Below are positions 42,485 to 51,593 of a stretch of DNA of 64,000 bases, piece by piece. The notes under the pieces are model-generated. The model searched no databases and was not told the DNA's origin. It was given only the letters and a program-made list of their open reading frames with translations. The stretch comes from an uncultured Rhodopila sp. Its GTDB lineage: Bacteria > Pseudomonadota > Alphaproteobacteria > Acetobacterales > Acetobacteraceae. Position 1 is the stretch's first letter. Each line of letters opens with the position of its first letter. Location of the stretch: positions 44,833-108,832 of the forward strand of contig CAIZFE010000037.1 of the NCBI GenBank assembly GCA_903932145.1, in the 5' to 3' direction. Position numbers and translations under genes: made by a program.

Positions 42485-43474
42485 TCCCAACAGCCCCGCA
42501 ATGAACACCGCCGCCGACGCGGGTTCCGGCGTATTGACGATACCGTTGTAGCCGATCGACTCCATCATCGCGAATTCCGGCGAGGACGCGTTGTAGGTCG
42601 CGACGATGCCGGGGCTGCTGGAAGCCGACTGGACGTTGGTGTGGGTGGAGAAATCGCTGTAGTCGCCGTTGCCAGCGGTCTGGTTGAAGCCGACAATGTC
42701 GGTAATGCCGCCGTTCACCGAGAAATACGAAGAGCTGGCTGTGGTAGAATAGCTGGGCGTGCCGGGGGCGGAGTAGCGATACAAATCAAGGACACCATCA
42801 TAGCCGCCGCTGTTGCCTGTATTCAATGTCGTTCCCTGACCGCCGCCGCCGAGGATCTCGTCTATTTCGTGTTCGGCGGCGTCGATCATGCTGTAGGCGC
42901 CCGATACGGCGGTGGCGCCGTAATTGAGGGAGAGGCTGGAACTGTCCGTCAGGGAAATGACGCCATAATAAGTGTAGCCTGTTCCACCGCTTGAAGAAAA
43001 AGCACCGCTGGCGTTGAAGTTACCCGAGGTGCTGGATAAACCGAGAGCCAGTTTCGCGTCGGCGGTGGTCAGCGCGATCCCCTTGGCGCCGTTCGCATCG
43101 TTGCCCGAAGACAGGTGCGCGACCGCGGTTGAGAGCGTTGTGTTGGTGGTTTCGGTCCTGGAGACCGCTGCCAGGTCGGATGTGTAATTGCTGTACGTCA
43201 ATCCGGTGAGTGCGGCCTCGCTCTGTCCCAGATAGGCGGTGGTGTTCGCCTGGCTGAACACGATGCCAATCGTGCCGGTGTTGCTATAGAGGCCGTCGAT
43301 TTTGGTGATTGCGGCGTTGATGGCGCCTTCGACCTTAGCCATTTCGATCGCACTGGCACCGGTGATTGTGCTGTCGAAATACGGTGTGATCGTCAGCGCC
43401 GCGGCCGGATGGGCGGCAAAAGCGACAGCAACCGGGACGGCGGCGCCGAGCAGGAATCGGGTCGATATGGTCAT
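42443..43474 (-). CDS. PEP-CTERM-sorted metalloprotease-like protein
   Basis: The 343-residue exported protein has a signal peptide ending HPAAALT and a large Ser/Thr/Asn/Gly-rich domain. The putative zinc site is DAAEHEIDEILGGGGQG near residue 200, where HExxE replaces the usual HExxH. Residues 315-343 form a PEP-CTERM sorting signal: NTPEPASAAVFIAGLLGLGT then RRR. Such signals are cleaved by an exosortase, which is not in this window. The layout matches the NF038122-type metalloproteases as I recall them. Substrate and role are unknown. Confidence 0.78.
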   Translation of the reverse strand: MTISTRFLLGAAVPVAVAFAAHPAAALTITPYFDSTITGASAIEMAKVEGAINAAITKIDGLYSNTGTIGIVFSQANTTAYLGQSEAALTGLTYSNYTSDLAAVSRTETTNTTLSTAVAHLSSGNDANGAKGIALTTADAKLALGLSSTSGNFNASGAFSSSGGTGYTYYGVISLTDSSSLSLNYGATAVSGAYSMIDAAEHEIDEILGGGGQGTTLNTGNSGGYDGVLDLYRYSAPGTPSYSTTASSSYFSVNGGITDIVGFNQTAGNGDYSDFSTHTNVQSASSSPGIVATYNASSPEFAMMESIGYNGIVNTPEPASAAVFIAGLLGLGTVRRRNAGKIQ

Positions 43475-43900
43475 GGTGCCTGTATCCCTTCCAGTCCGCA
43501 GGCACCGAGACAGCGCCGAGCCAGTGTTTGTCCGAACCTAGCAGAATCTGAGTCGATTGCAAGATAGTTGCGTCTTATACCATTCGCGGTTGACGCCGAC
43601 ACATGCATGCCCCTTGCGCCATCCAAAGCTTTGTTTAGATTAACAAAAGACGCGAATGCCGACCCGGCGGGCAGGACGGACGATCTGGCCGAGGGGCGAT
43701 GTCAACGCCAATTGATACTATGGCCGATTGGTCGTTTCGCCCGGAAACCCCCGGCAACGGAGTGGACTCGCAACGGCCCTGGAAGGCTTCTGGTTCTCCC
43801 CGCGCGCCTGCATGACGGTTGCCCGCAAGCGGCATTGGCCTTCGCTGTCATGATATCGTAGTCTGCCTGCCGAGACGTCCCTTTAGATAACGAGACACCT
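43475..43900. other. Intergenic region, nothing recognised
   Basis: These 426 bases separate the PEP-CTERM gene and the divergently placed aminotransferase gene. No gene, palindrome of the REP family or clear promoter was identified. Frames on both strands look random. Confidence 0.5.
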
Positions 43901-44971
43901 GTGAACCCAATCGCGATCACCCGCACCACCAACCCGAAGCAACCGCCCGCCGACGACACGTTGGCATTCGGAAAGGTGTTCTCGGACCACATGTTCCTGA
44001 TGAACTACGATGAGGGGCAGGGCTGGCACAGCCCGCGGATCGAGCCGTACGGACCGTTCACTCTGGATCCGGCCACCTGCGTCCTGCATTACGGCCAGGG
44101 CATATTCGACGGACTGAAGGCGTTCCGCGGGGCGGACGGGCAGGTCCGGCTGTTCCGCGTCGGCGACCACTCAAAGCGTTTGAACAAGTCAGCCCATTAT
44201 CTGTGCATGCCGGAGATCGATCCGGCGATGGTGGAGCAATCGATTCGTGCGCTGGTGGAGGTCGACCAGCGCTGGGTGCCGACTATGGCGGGCACGTCGC
44301 TGTATATCCGCCCCACGATCATCGCGACCGAAACATTCCTCGGGGTGCACCCGTCGCATTCGTATCTGTATTACGTGATCGTCGGGCCGGTGGGCGCCTA
44401 CTACAAGGAAGGCATGAACCCGGTGCGCATTCTGGCCTCCGACCAGTATGTCCGGGCGGTGCGCGGCGGACTCGGGGCGGCGAAGACGATGGCGAACTAT
44501 GCCGCATCGTTATACGGCGCCGAGGAGGCGCAGAAGGCCGGCTACACCCAGGTGCTGTGGCTGGACGGGGTCGAGCACAAATACCTCGACGAGGTTGGCA
44601 CGATGAACATCATGCTGAAGATCGGCGATGAGGTGATCACGCCGCCGCTGAACGGCGCCATTCTTGCCGGGATCACGCGGGATTCCGTGCTGACGCTGCT
44701 GCGGGCCTGGGGGATGCGCGTGTCCGAACGGCCGATCTCGATCGACGAGGTGATCGCCGCGGCGAAGGCCGGGACGCTGGAGATGTGGGGCACTGGAACC
44801 GCCGCCGTGATCTCTCCGGTTGGCGAACTGGGCTACAAGGGCGAGAGGTTTGTCATCAACGGCGGCGTGACCGGGGCGCTGACGCAGAAGCTGTACGACA
44901 CCATCGTGGGGATTCAGTATGGCACGGCGCCGGACCCGCACGGTTGGGCGAGCGTTGTGGGACAGCGGTAA
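43901..44971 (+). CDS. ilvE: Branched-chain amino acid aminotransferase
   Basis: The 356-residue fold-type IV PLP enzyme interconverts Leu/Ile/Val and their 2-keto acids. It is of the longer (type II) form: TLDPATCVLHYGQGIFDGLK AFRG near residue 53, YIRPTIIATETFLGV near 130, and the PLP Lys in RGGLGAAKTMANYAASL near 195. YLDEVGTMNIM and GITRDSVL follow. The start codon is GTG at 43901 with a poor ribosome site; no better start was found. It is followed by two palindromic repeats. Confidence 0.9.
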   Translation: MNPIAITRTTNPKQPPADDTLAFGKVFSDHMFLMNYDEGQGWHSPRIEPYGPFTLDPATCVLHYGQGIFDGLKAFRGADGQVRLFRVGDHSKRLNKSAHYLCMPEIDPAMVEQSIRALVEVDQRWVPTMAGTSLYIRPTIIATETFLGVHPSHSYLYYVIVGPVGAYYKEGMNPVRILASDQYVRAVRGGLGAAKTMANYAASLYGAEEAQKAGYTQVLWLDGVEHKYLDEVGTMNIMLKIGDEVITPPLNGAILAGITRDSVLTLLRAWGMRVSERPISIDEVIAAAKAGTLEMWGTGTAAVISPVGELGYKGERFVINGGVTGALTQKLYDTIVGIQYGTAPDPHGWASVVGQR

Positions 44972-45005
44972 GCATTTCTGATTGTTGCCGCGGATTTGCC
45001 CATTC

Positions 45006-45094
45006 GACATGGCCGGGCTTGGCCCGGCCACCCACGATTTTGTTGGGTGCCGCCAGTAAAGTCGTGGGTGGCCGGACCAAGCGCGACCATGATG
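45006..45094. repeat. REP-like palindrome
   Basis: Left arm cgacatggccgggcttggcc continuing to cacccacgattt; right arm aaagtcgtgggtggccggac continuing to gcgaccatgat. The arms pair with few mismatches around a short centre. Same family as 4849-4940. Confidence 0.75.
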
Positions 45095-45154
45095 AAGCGG
45101 GGAAAGCCCCGTCCGCGGCACAATCCTTGTTCCCCAGTCGCTTATCCTGTTGTC

Positions 45155-45238
45155 GATGGGGCTTGGGCCGGCCACCCGGGACTTCCTGTGTCGTGCCGAG
45201 CAAAGTCCCGGGTGACCGGGCCAAGCCGGGTCATGACG
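45155..45238. repeat. REP-like palindrome, second copy
   Basis: The arms gatggggcttgggccggcca...cgggactt and aaagtcccgggtgaccgggc...catgacg pair imperfectly. The centre differs from the copy 60 bases upstream, so the two are separate insertions or divergent duplicates. Confidence 0.65.
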
Positions 45239-45303
45239 AATGGGGCGATTCTTCCCCGCGCTTCACTTATCCTGACGCCTGAGAGCGTTAAAGAGTTCCC
45301 ATT

Positions 45304-46944
45304 ATGCTGCGCCTGACCGAAATAAAACTGCCGCTCGACCATGCACCTGACGCCCTGCGTGAGGCGGTGTCGGCGCTGCTTGGCCTCCCTCCGGACGATT
45401 TGCTGAGCGTAACGGTCGCGCGGCGCGGTTACGATGCACGACGACGGTCGGCGATCTGCCTTGTATACGCCGCCGATGTCGAGGTTCGGGATGAGGCCGA
45501 GGTTCTGGCGCGCCTGCCAAACCTGCGGGCCTCCCCGGACACGACGTATCGATTCCCGGTTCAGGGGGCATCCGCCGGCTTGCGGCCGGTGGTGATCGGA
45601 ACCGGCCCCTGCGGCTTGATGGCGGCTCTGACCCTGGCGCAAATGGGGCTGCGGCCGCTGATCCTGGAGCGCGGGCGGGTGGTGCGGCAGCGCACCAAGG
45701 ACACCTGGGGCCTGTGGCGGCGCGGCGTGCTGGATGCGGAATCCAACGTGCAGTTTGGCGAAGGCGGCGCCGGAACCTTCTCGGACGGAAAACTCTACAG
45801 CGGCATCAAGGACCCCAGGCATCTGTCCCGCCGCTTGCTGACCGAGTTCGTGGAAGCCGGCGCACCAGAGGAAATCCTCTGGGTGTCCAAGCCGCATATC
45901 GGCACGTTCCGGCTTGTCACGGTGGTCGAAAGCATTCGCGCGAAGATCGAGGCGCTGGGGGGCGAGTACCGGTTCGGCGCTCGGGTGGACGACATCCTGC
46001 TGGACGAGTCGCGCCATGTTCGCGGCCTGATGCTGGCGAATGGGGAACAAATCGACGCGGACCACGTGGTGCTGGCGATCGGGCACTCGGCGCGGGATAC
46101 GTTCCGGATGCTGCACGACCGGGAGGTGTTTATTGAGGCGAAACCGTTCTCGATCGGGGTGCGGGTCGAGCATCCTCAGGCGCTGATCGACAAGGCCAGG
46201 TTTGGCGGCTTCGCCGGGCATCCGCTGCTGGGCCCGGCGGATTACAAGCTGGTCCATCACGCCAGTAACGGCCGCTCCGTTTACAGTTTCTGCATGTGCC
46301 CGGGCGGGCGTGTCGTCGCGGCAACCTCTGAAATCGGCTGCGTCGCGACCAATGGCATGAGCCAGTATTCGCGTGCCGAGTTCAATGCGAATGCTGGGAT
46401 CGTAGTGGGGATCACGCCGTCCGACTATCCCGGCGATGCGTTGGCCGGCATCGCGTTCCAGCAGGAGTGGGAGCGCCGGGCGTTCCTGGCCGGCGGCAGT
46501 TCGTATGCGGCGCCGGCTCAGTTGGTCGGCGATCTGTTGGCGAGCCGGGCGTCAGGGGCGTTGGGGGAAGTCGTGCCGTCCTACAAACCCGGCGTCGAGG
46601 GCGCCGATCTGGCCGCCTGCCTGCCGGGCTTCGCGATCGACGCGATCCGCGAGGCGTTGGGCAAGTTCGCCGGGGATATTCCGGGCTTCGCGATGCACGA
46701 CGCGGTGCTGACCGGAGTGGAGACCCGCACGTCCTCACCCATTCGCATCACGCGCGGCGCCGACGGTGGGAGTTTGAATACGCCGGGCCTGTTCCCGGCG
46801 GGCGAAGGCGCCGGATACGCCGGCGGCATCATGTCGGCCGGCGTGGATGGAATCCGGGTGGCGGAGGCGGTGGCCTCCAGCCTGACCGGCAGTCCGCTGA
46901 TCGAGCGGATGACCCGCGGCGACGGCGCGGTGACCTACGGATAA
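45304..46944 (+). CDS. FAD-dependent dehydrogenase of the COG2509 type
   Basis: The 546-residue flavoprotein begins with about 90 residues of small alpha/beta domain (LRLTEIKLPLDHAPDALREA). A dinucleotide-binding motif VVIGTGPCGLMAALTLAQMG LRPLILERG follows near residue 96. Then come NVQFGEGGAGTFSDGKLYSG IKDPR, VVLAIGHSARDTF, FCMCPGGRVVAATSE and the C-terminal FAD loop LFPAGEGAGYAGGIMSAGVD G. This is the pattern of the uncharacterised dehydrogenases of COG2509. The substrate is unknown. It is convergent with the chemoreceptor gene, only seven bases apart. Confidence 0.8.
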   Translation: MLRLTEIKLPLDHAPDALREAVSALLGLPPDDLLSVTVARRGYDARRRSAICLVYAADVEVRDEAEVLARLPNLRASPDTTYRFPVQGASAGLRPVVIGTGPCGLMAALTLAQMGLRPLILERGRVVRQRTKDTWGLWRRGVLDAESNVQFGEGGAGTFSDGKLYSGIKDPRHLSRRLLTEFVEAGAPEEILWVSKPHIGTFRLVTVVESIRAKIEALGGEYRFGARVDDILLDESRHVRGLMLANGEQIDADHVVLAIGHSARDTFRMLHDREVFIEAKPFSIGVRVEHPQALIDKARFGGFAGHPLLGPADYKLVHHASNGRSVYSFCMCPGGRVVAATSEIGCVATNGMSQYSRAEFNANAGIVVGITPSDYPGDALAGIAFQQEWERRAFLAGGSSYAAPAQLVGDLLASRASGALGEVVPSYKPGVEGADLAACLPGFAIDAIREALGKFAGDIPGFAMHDAVLTGVETRTSSPIRITRGADGGSLNTPGLFPAGEGAGYAGGIMSAGVDGIRVAEAVASSLTGSPLIERMTRGDGAVTYG

Positions 46945-46951
46945 AGTGTCG

Positions 46952-48625
46952 CTACGCCGCCCACAACCGAGCAGCTTGTTCGGTTGCGGTTTGCATGTTG
47001 GCAGAGATGGATTCGGTGACAGTACTTTGCTCTTCGACTGCCGCCGCGGTGGAGGTCACGAACGCACTCACCGAATCAATTGCCTGTCCGATCGCTGTCA
47101 GCGCCGACACCACATCGCCGGACACCGTGCGAATGCCCTCAATCTCTTTGGCGATTTCCTCGGTTGCGATCTTTGCCTGATTGGCGAGGCTTTTCACTTC
47201 GTTCGCCACCACCGCGAAGCCGCGCCCGGCCTCACCGGCACGCGCCGCCTCGATCGTCGCGTTCAACGACAGCAGGTTGATCTGGCCGGCGATAGTATTG
47301 ATCAGTTCCACCACCCGTCCCATCGCCTGAGCCGCGGTATTGAGCCTTTGGGTGAACGCGTCCGCGGCCGCCACCCGCTGCACCGCACTGTCGGCAGTGG
47401 CCTGCGAGCGTACCATCGTTCCGGAGATCTCCGTAATCGAGTGGCTCAGTTGTTGCGCGGCCGCGGCAACACTTTGGATCAGGCCGCCGAACTGCTCTCG
47501 CGCCACGACCTGGGCTGTCACATCGGTGGCGAATTTCACCACCTTGAATGGCTTGTCGTTCAGGTCGTAAATCGCGTTGTAGGTCGCGCGCAGCCAGACC
47601 TGATTGCGGTCCTTCTTGATTCGTTTGAACTCCCCGGCGCGGAATTCACCCTTGCCCAACGCCGCCCAGAACGCGCGGTACTCCGGTTTGTCGCGTTCGG
47701 CGGGATCGACAAACATCGCGTGGTGCTGGCCTTTGATCTCGGCCATCGTGTAACCCATCGCGCGCAGGAAGTTTTCGTTGGCCAGGATGACCGTGCCGTC
47801 CAGGCCGAACTCGATCACTGCCTGGGAGCGGTTGATCGCCTGGATCTGGCCTCGGTTGTTGGCGCTTTCCAACCGAGCCTCGGTGACGTCGCTGCCGAAT
47901 TTGACGATTTTCAGGAGCTTTCCGTTCGGGTCCAGGATCGGGTTGTAGCTGGCCTGCAACCAGACTTCGCGGCCGCCTTTCGCAAGCCGCTTGAATTCGG
48001 CCTGCCGGTGCTCGCCGCGACCGAGCGCGGCCCAGAATTCGCGGTATTCGGGTTTGTCCCGTTCGGCGGGATCGATGAACATCGCGTGGTGCTTGCCGGT
48101 GATGTCCGCCAACGCGTAGCCCATCGTGCGGAGGAAATTCTCGTTTGCCGTCAGGATCGTTCCATCCGGGGCGAACGCGATCACGGCCTGGGAACGATTG
48201 ATTGCCTCCACCTGGCCTTGGTTGCTGGCGCTTTCCAAGCGGGCTTGCGTGATATCGGCGGCGATCTTGATCACCTTCACTGGCTTGCCGGCGGCGTTCA
48301 GGATGGGGTTATAGGTCGCCTGCAACCAGACTTCGCGGTTGCCTTTGGCGATGCGCCGGAAGGCGGCGGCGCGGAATTCACCCCGTCCCAGATCGGCCCA
48401 GAATTGGCGGTATTCAGGGGTTTCCGGCTCGCCTTGAGCCATGAACAAGGCGTGGTGCTTGCCGGTGATCTCGCTGAGCGTGTAGCCCATGGTGCGCAGA
48501 AAGTTGTCGTTGGCGGTGACGATGGTGCCATCGGGCGTGAACTCGATCATCGCCTGCGACCGGCTGATCGCCGCCAGTTCCGCCTCCAGGTCGCGAACCC
48601 GCCGCGAGGGTTTGAACGTAAACAT
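46952..48625 (-). CDS. Soluble methyl-accepting chemotaxis protein with three tandem PAS domains
   Basis: The 557-residue protein has no membrane segment. Residues 20-141, 142-263 and 264-385 are three PAS/PAC repeats with a period of 122 residues, each starting I(S/N)RSQA(M/V)I and containing a MGY...I.G.HHA.F block. The C-terminal signalling domain shows [42 protein letters not shown], the conserved hairpin tip that contacts CheA and CheW. It resembles BdlA/Aer2-type cytoplasmic sensors, in which PAS domains bind heme or flavin to sense oxygen or redox state. No cofactor-ligand residue could be assigned. No che genes are adjacent. Confidence 0.88.
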   Translation of the reverse strand: MFTFKPSRRVRDLEAELAAISRSQAMIEFTPDGTIVTANDNFLRTMGYTLSEITGKHHALFMAQGEPETPEYRQFWADLGRGEFRAAAFRRIAKGNREVWLQATYNPILNAAGKPVKVIKIAADITQARLESASNQGQVEAINRSQAVIAFAPDGTILTANENFLRTMGYALADITGKHHAMFIDPAERDKPEYREFWAALGRGEHRQAEFKRLAKGGREVWLQASYNPILDPNGKLLKIVKFGSDVTEARLESANNRGQIQAINRSQAVIEFGLDGTVILANENFLRAMGYTMAEIKGQHHAMFVDPAERDKPEYRAFWAALGKGEFRAGEFKRIKKDRNQVWLRATYNAIYDLNDKPFKVVKFATDVTAQVVAREQFGGLIQSVAAAAQQLSHSITEISGTMVRSQATADSAVQRVAAADAFTQRLNTAAQAMGRVVELINTIAGQINLLSLNATIEAARAGEAGRGFAVVANEVKSLANQAKIATEEIAKEIEGIRTVSGDVVSALTAIGQAIDSVSAFVTSTAAAVEEQSTVTESISANMQTATEQAARLWAA

Positions 48626-48821
48626 ACCCGCTCCACTTGTTGCACACCACGGCCGTTAATGGTCCAGTTGGCTCGCACCACTGGTCCATCACAATGACGC
48701 CGCCTGTTTGTTATAGCGGAAGGGGCGGTAATTCAGCCTGATGGGGAGCCAACATTGACCGTTTCCGGATCGGAGGCACGGGCCTCTGCCGTTTGGAAGA
48801 ACGGTAAAAAAACCGTGCGCC

Positions 48822-49379
48822 TTAGCGGTACGCCAAAGCGTCCGGGGACAGCCCCATGGCCGACACGGTTGCAGGATTGAGTTGCCCGTTCGGCTGCAGG
48901 TCATGACCTTGCTGGAACCGCTGGATTGCATTTTGCGTACTCTGGCCCCAGACGCCGTCCACACTGCCATTATAGAAGCCGAGGCTGCGCAGTCGCGACT
49001 GGATGGCTCGGATCGAGGCCGGACGCAGAGACTCCACCGTCGGAACTGGCGGCGGAGGCGCCGATGCCTGCTGCGTACTGATCAATGTCCCCGGATCCAA
49101 ACCCAGTGTTGCGGCGGTTGCCTGGTTCAACTGACCCGTCACCTGCAATTGGTGACTGGCCTGGAAACGCTGCAGCGCGGCGGCACTGTCGGGTCCCCAG
49201 ACGCCATCCGCCGCGCCGGTGTACGTTCCGGCACTGATCAGGCGTTGCTGCACCGCCTGCACCGCGTTGGGAGACAAGAGCTGCTCGTATGACAAGGGAC
49301 CAGGGCTTTGCGCCAGGACAGGACCAGTGAGGCAGGTGGAGAGAAGCGCAACACCGCCAAGCGTCCGAATGAGGCTCAT
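48822..49379 (-). CDS. Exported protein with two peptidoglycan-binding domains
   Basis: The 185-residue protein starts with a signal peptide (SLIRTLGGVALLSTCLTGPV LAQ). Two PG_binding_1 domains follow: AVQAVQQRLISAGTYTGAAD GVWGPDSAAALQRFQASHQL near residues 38-80, and SIRAIQSRLRSLGFYNGSVD GVWGQSTQNAIQRFQQGHDL near 122-163. There is no catalytic domain, so it probably serves as a periplasmic cell-wall-binding protein. It stands alone. Confidence 0.8.
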   Translation of the reverse strand: MSLIRTLGGVALLSTCLTGPVLAQSPGPLSYEQLLSPNAVQAVQQRLISAGTYTGAADGVWGPDSAAALQRFQASHQLQVTGQLNQATAATLGLDPGTLISTQQASAPPPPVPTVESLRPASIRAIQSRLRSLGFYNGSVDGVWGQSTQNAIQRFQQGHDLQPNGQLNPATVSAMGLSPDALAYR

Positions 49380-49671
49380 GCTGACCACCGACTGTTGTTT
49401 ACCGCATAACGCGGGACGGTTTGGTTGGTTCGTTGCGCGATCTGGCGAGGAGCGTAGGCGGACAAACACAGTCGAATGGGAAAAAATCGGTTAACGCACA
49501 CGGGTTTCGAAGCGGTTGTATCGAAGTGACGTGCTGTGTTGGCGTGTAACTCTTAAGGTAACAGAAACTTGGTAAAATACCCGGGTGTTGCCGATTGGTA
49601 ATCCAACGCCGAACCCCACCTTAATCTTAGCGTCGTATCGGGCAAAATCCATACGGAATCGAGAGGTTTTC

Positions 49672-50559
49672 ATGGCGGCGAACGACGGCTTCGGGTTTTC
49701 GATCAACCGGCGATTCGCTTGCGGATTCTTGGCGGCGACAGCATTTACAGCGAGAGCAGGGTTGGCATTCGCGCAACAGCTTGATCCGCAAGAAATCGTT
49801 CTATTGGCCAGCATCAAACCGATAATGAATTATGATGCGAGCGTGCAGAAACCTTCCTATCCCACCGATGTCGTTGCAATATCAAATAGAAGTGGCCTTC
49901 AGTTGAACACCCCGATCGCGCATGACATTCAATTGGCCAGTCTGTCCGTACTGACCTTGGGGCCGGAGATCCAGGACATTCCCAGTTCCGAACGGAAAGA
50001 AGAGTTCGGTAGCGAACATCAGGGGGCCGCCTTGACGGCGTGGATATCCATGAGACCCTTGTTGCCCCAGGCAGACATCCGGAACAGGGTTGCGGAGAGT
50101 TATCACTCTTCGGCCGATACAGCCGGTCATAAAGGTTCCGCACTCAACCTGTCCCCTTGGTCATTGCAAAATGAAACCCGGACCCGATGGGACCGGAATT
50201 CGGGTGACAACCTGACCTACGGTGGTTTCACCTATGGCCGCCCCCTCGCGGACATTCCGGTGACGAGCGTCCTTCCCCCGGGCAGAGAGTCGGACATCCG
50301 ACAGCAGGCCCTGATCAAGTGGCAGTTCAGTTCAATATTCCAGACATCGGTTGGCTGGGAGAGCGTTCCCGGCGGCAAGCCATTTGCCTATGGCGCAATT
50401 AATCCCGACAAGGCCAATCCAAAGCGGCTTCGTGCCACCCAGTCGATCGTCCTGGGAGAAAACACCCGTCTGGTGCTTGACATAACCAAGACGTCCATTG
50501 TCGTCGGCCCCGTCAAGCATGCAACTGTTGGCGCCTTGCGGATCGTCTGTTCATTCTGA
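49672..50559 (+). CDS. Exported protein of unknown function
   Basis: The 295-residue protein has a likely signal peptide (basic INRRF, then ACGFLAATAFTARAGLAFAQ). The mature part is rich in Ser, Asn and aromatic residues and alternates polar and hydrophobic residues in strand-like stretches (LTYGGFTYGRPLADIPVTSV, TRLVLDITKTSIVVGPVKHA TVGALRIVCSF). That would suit a beta-rich periplasmic or outer-surface protein. No family was recognised. Base composition is lower in GC than its neighbours, a possible sign of transfer. Start chosen at 49672 behind gagagg. Confidence 0.6.
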   Translation: MAANDGFGFSINRRFACGFLAATAFTARAGLAFAQQLDPQEIVLLASIKPIMNYDASVQKPSYPTDVVAISNRSGLQLNTPIAHDIQLASLSVLTLGPEIQDIPSSERKEEFGSEHQGAALTAWISMRPLLPQADIRNRVAESYHSSADTAGHKGSALNLSPWSLQNETRTRWDRNSGDNLTYGGFTYGRPLADIPVTSVLPPGRESDIRQQALIKWQFSSIFQTSVGWESVPGGKPFAYGAINPDKANPKRLRATQSIVLGENTRLVLDITKTSIVVGPVKHATVGALRIVCSF

Positions 50560-50701
50560 TTTGTGCATAGTGGATTAATGTAGCTAAGGCGGACACGTCC
50601 CGAATTCCGGTCGGACCGGGCATCCGCGTCAACTGGCGCACGTCTCCGGCGGATGACATACTTGGCCCCAGACGCACCACGAGGAAAGCCAAGGAAACCC
50701 C

Positions 50702-51580
50702 ATGGAAATCATGCCCGGATTCACCCTGACCGACATCGAGACAAAAGGTGCCCGCATTCGCCTGCGTCACGGCGGTAGCGGCCCGCCGCTGCTGCTGCTG
50801 CACGGCAATCCACTCACCCACGTCGCGTGGCACAAGGTCGCCCCCCGTCTGGCCGAACACTTCCACGTTGTCGCCGCCGACCTGCGCGGCTACGGCGACA
50901 GTTCGGCCCCGCCCGAGGAGTCCAATTCGGCCAATTATTCCTTTCGCGCCATGGCCCAAGACCAGGTCGAGGTCATGCAAGCCCTTGGCTACGATCGTTT
51001 CTATGTCGCAGGCCACGACCGCGGCGGGCGCACGACGCATCGCATGTGCCTCGACCACCCGGACAAGGTGATGAAAGCCGCGATCATCGACATCGTGCCG
51101 ACGCTCGATATGTGGGCGGCGATGGACAAGGAGGGCGCCATCGGCGGCTGGCACTGGCCGTTCATGGCACAGCCCGCGCCGTTCCCCGAAACTTTCCTCG
51201 GCGCCGTGGACCCCGACTGGTTCATGCGCAAGAAGCTGCTGAAACTCACAGCCGACCTGAACCACATTCCGCCCGAGATCTGGAGCGAGTACGTTCGTTG
51301 CTTCAATGAGAAGACGATTCGGGGCTCCTGCGGCGATTACCGAGCGGCGGCAGGCATCGACTGCGAACTCGACACCGCCGATCTGGGGCGCAAACTCGCG
51401 ATGCCGATCCTGGCGCTATGGGGCGCCAGTAGCAGCGTCGGCAAGCGGTTCGCCGATCCCCTGGCCCTGTGGCGCCAACGGGCGGACGATGTCCGCGGTG
51501 CGGCGCTCCCGAGCGGGCATTATGTGAATGAGGAGGCACCGGAGCAGGTGCTGGACTGGTTCCTGCGGTTCTTCGGGTAG
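50702..51580 (+). CDS. Fluoroacetate/haloacetate dehalogenase
   Basis: The 292-residue alpha/beta hydrolase is expected to hydrolyse the carbon-halogen bond of haloacetates to glycolate. The full set of functional residues of the well-studied fluoroacetate dehalogenase is present: nucleophile Asp106 with Arg107 and Arg110 in GHDRGGR (carboxylate binding), acid Asp130 (IIDIVP), His151 and Trp152 (GGWHWPFMAQ) with Tyr197 (SEYVRC) for the halide pocket, and base His273 (PSGHYVNEE). HGNP near 35 forms the oxyanion region. The match covers the whole chain. Activity on fluoride over chloride compounds cannot be judged. No regulator or transporter is adjacent. Confidence 0.85.
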   Translation: MEIMPGFTLTDIETKGARIRLRHGGSGPPLLLLHGNPLTHVAWHKVAPRLAEHFHVVAADLRGYGDSSAPPEESNSANYSFRAMAQDQVEVMQALGYDRFYVAGHDRGGRTTHRMCLDHPDKVMKAAIIDIVPTLDMWAAMDKEGAIGGWHWPFMAQPAPFPETFLGAVDPDWFMRKKLLKLTADLNHIPPEIWSEYVRCFNEKTIRGSCGDYRAAAGIDCELDTADLGRKLAMPILALWGASSSVGKRFADPLALWRQRADDVRGAALPSGHYVNEEAPEQVLDWFLRFFG

Positions 51581-51593
51581 CGGCAAAAATCTG

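Larger units (their letters stand above)
44972..45303. other. Intergenic region with two REP palindromes
   Basis: This gap between ilvE and the FAD-protein gene has no gene. It contains two palindromic elements (45006-45094 and 45155-45238) with a linker whose sequence (cagtcgcttatcctg) recurs in inverse orientation near 63809. Confidence 0.65.

Noticed and set aside
45304..46944. Lipid or geranylgeranyl reductase identity for the FAD protein
   Set aside because: The N-terminal alpha/beta extension and the FGEGGAGTFSDGKL motif fit the COG2509 group better.
46946..48697. 583-codon frame antisense to the chemoreceptor gene
   Set aside because: The frame repeats with the same period as the PAS domains because it mirrors them; the chemoreceptor has all family motifs.
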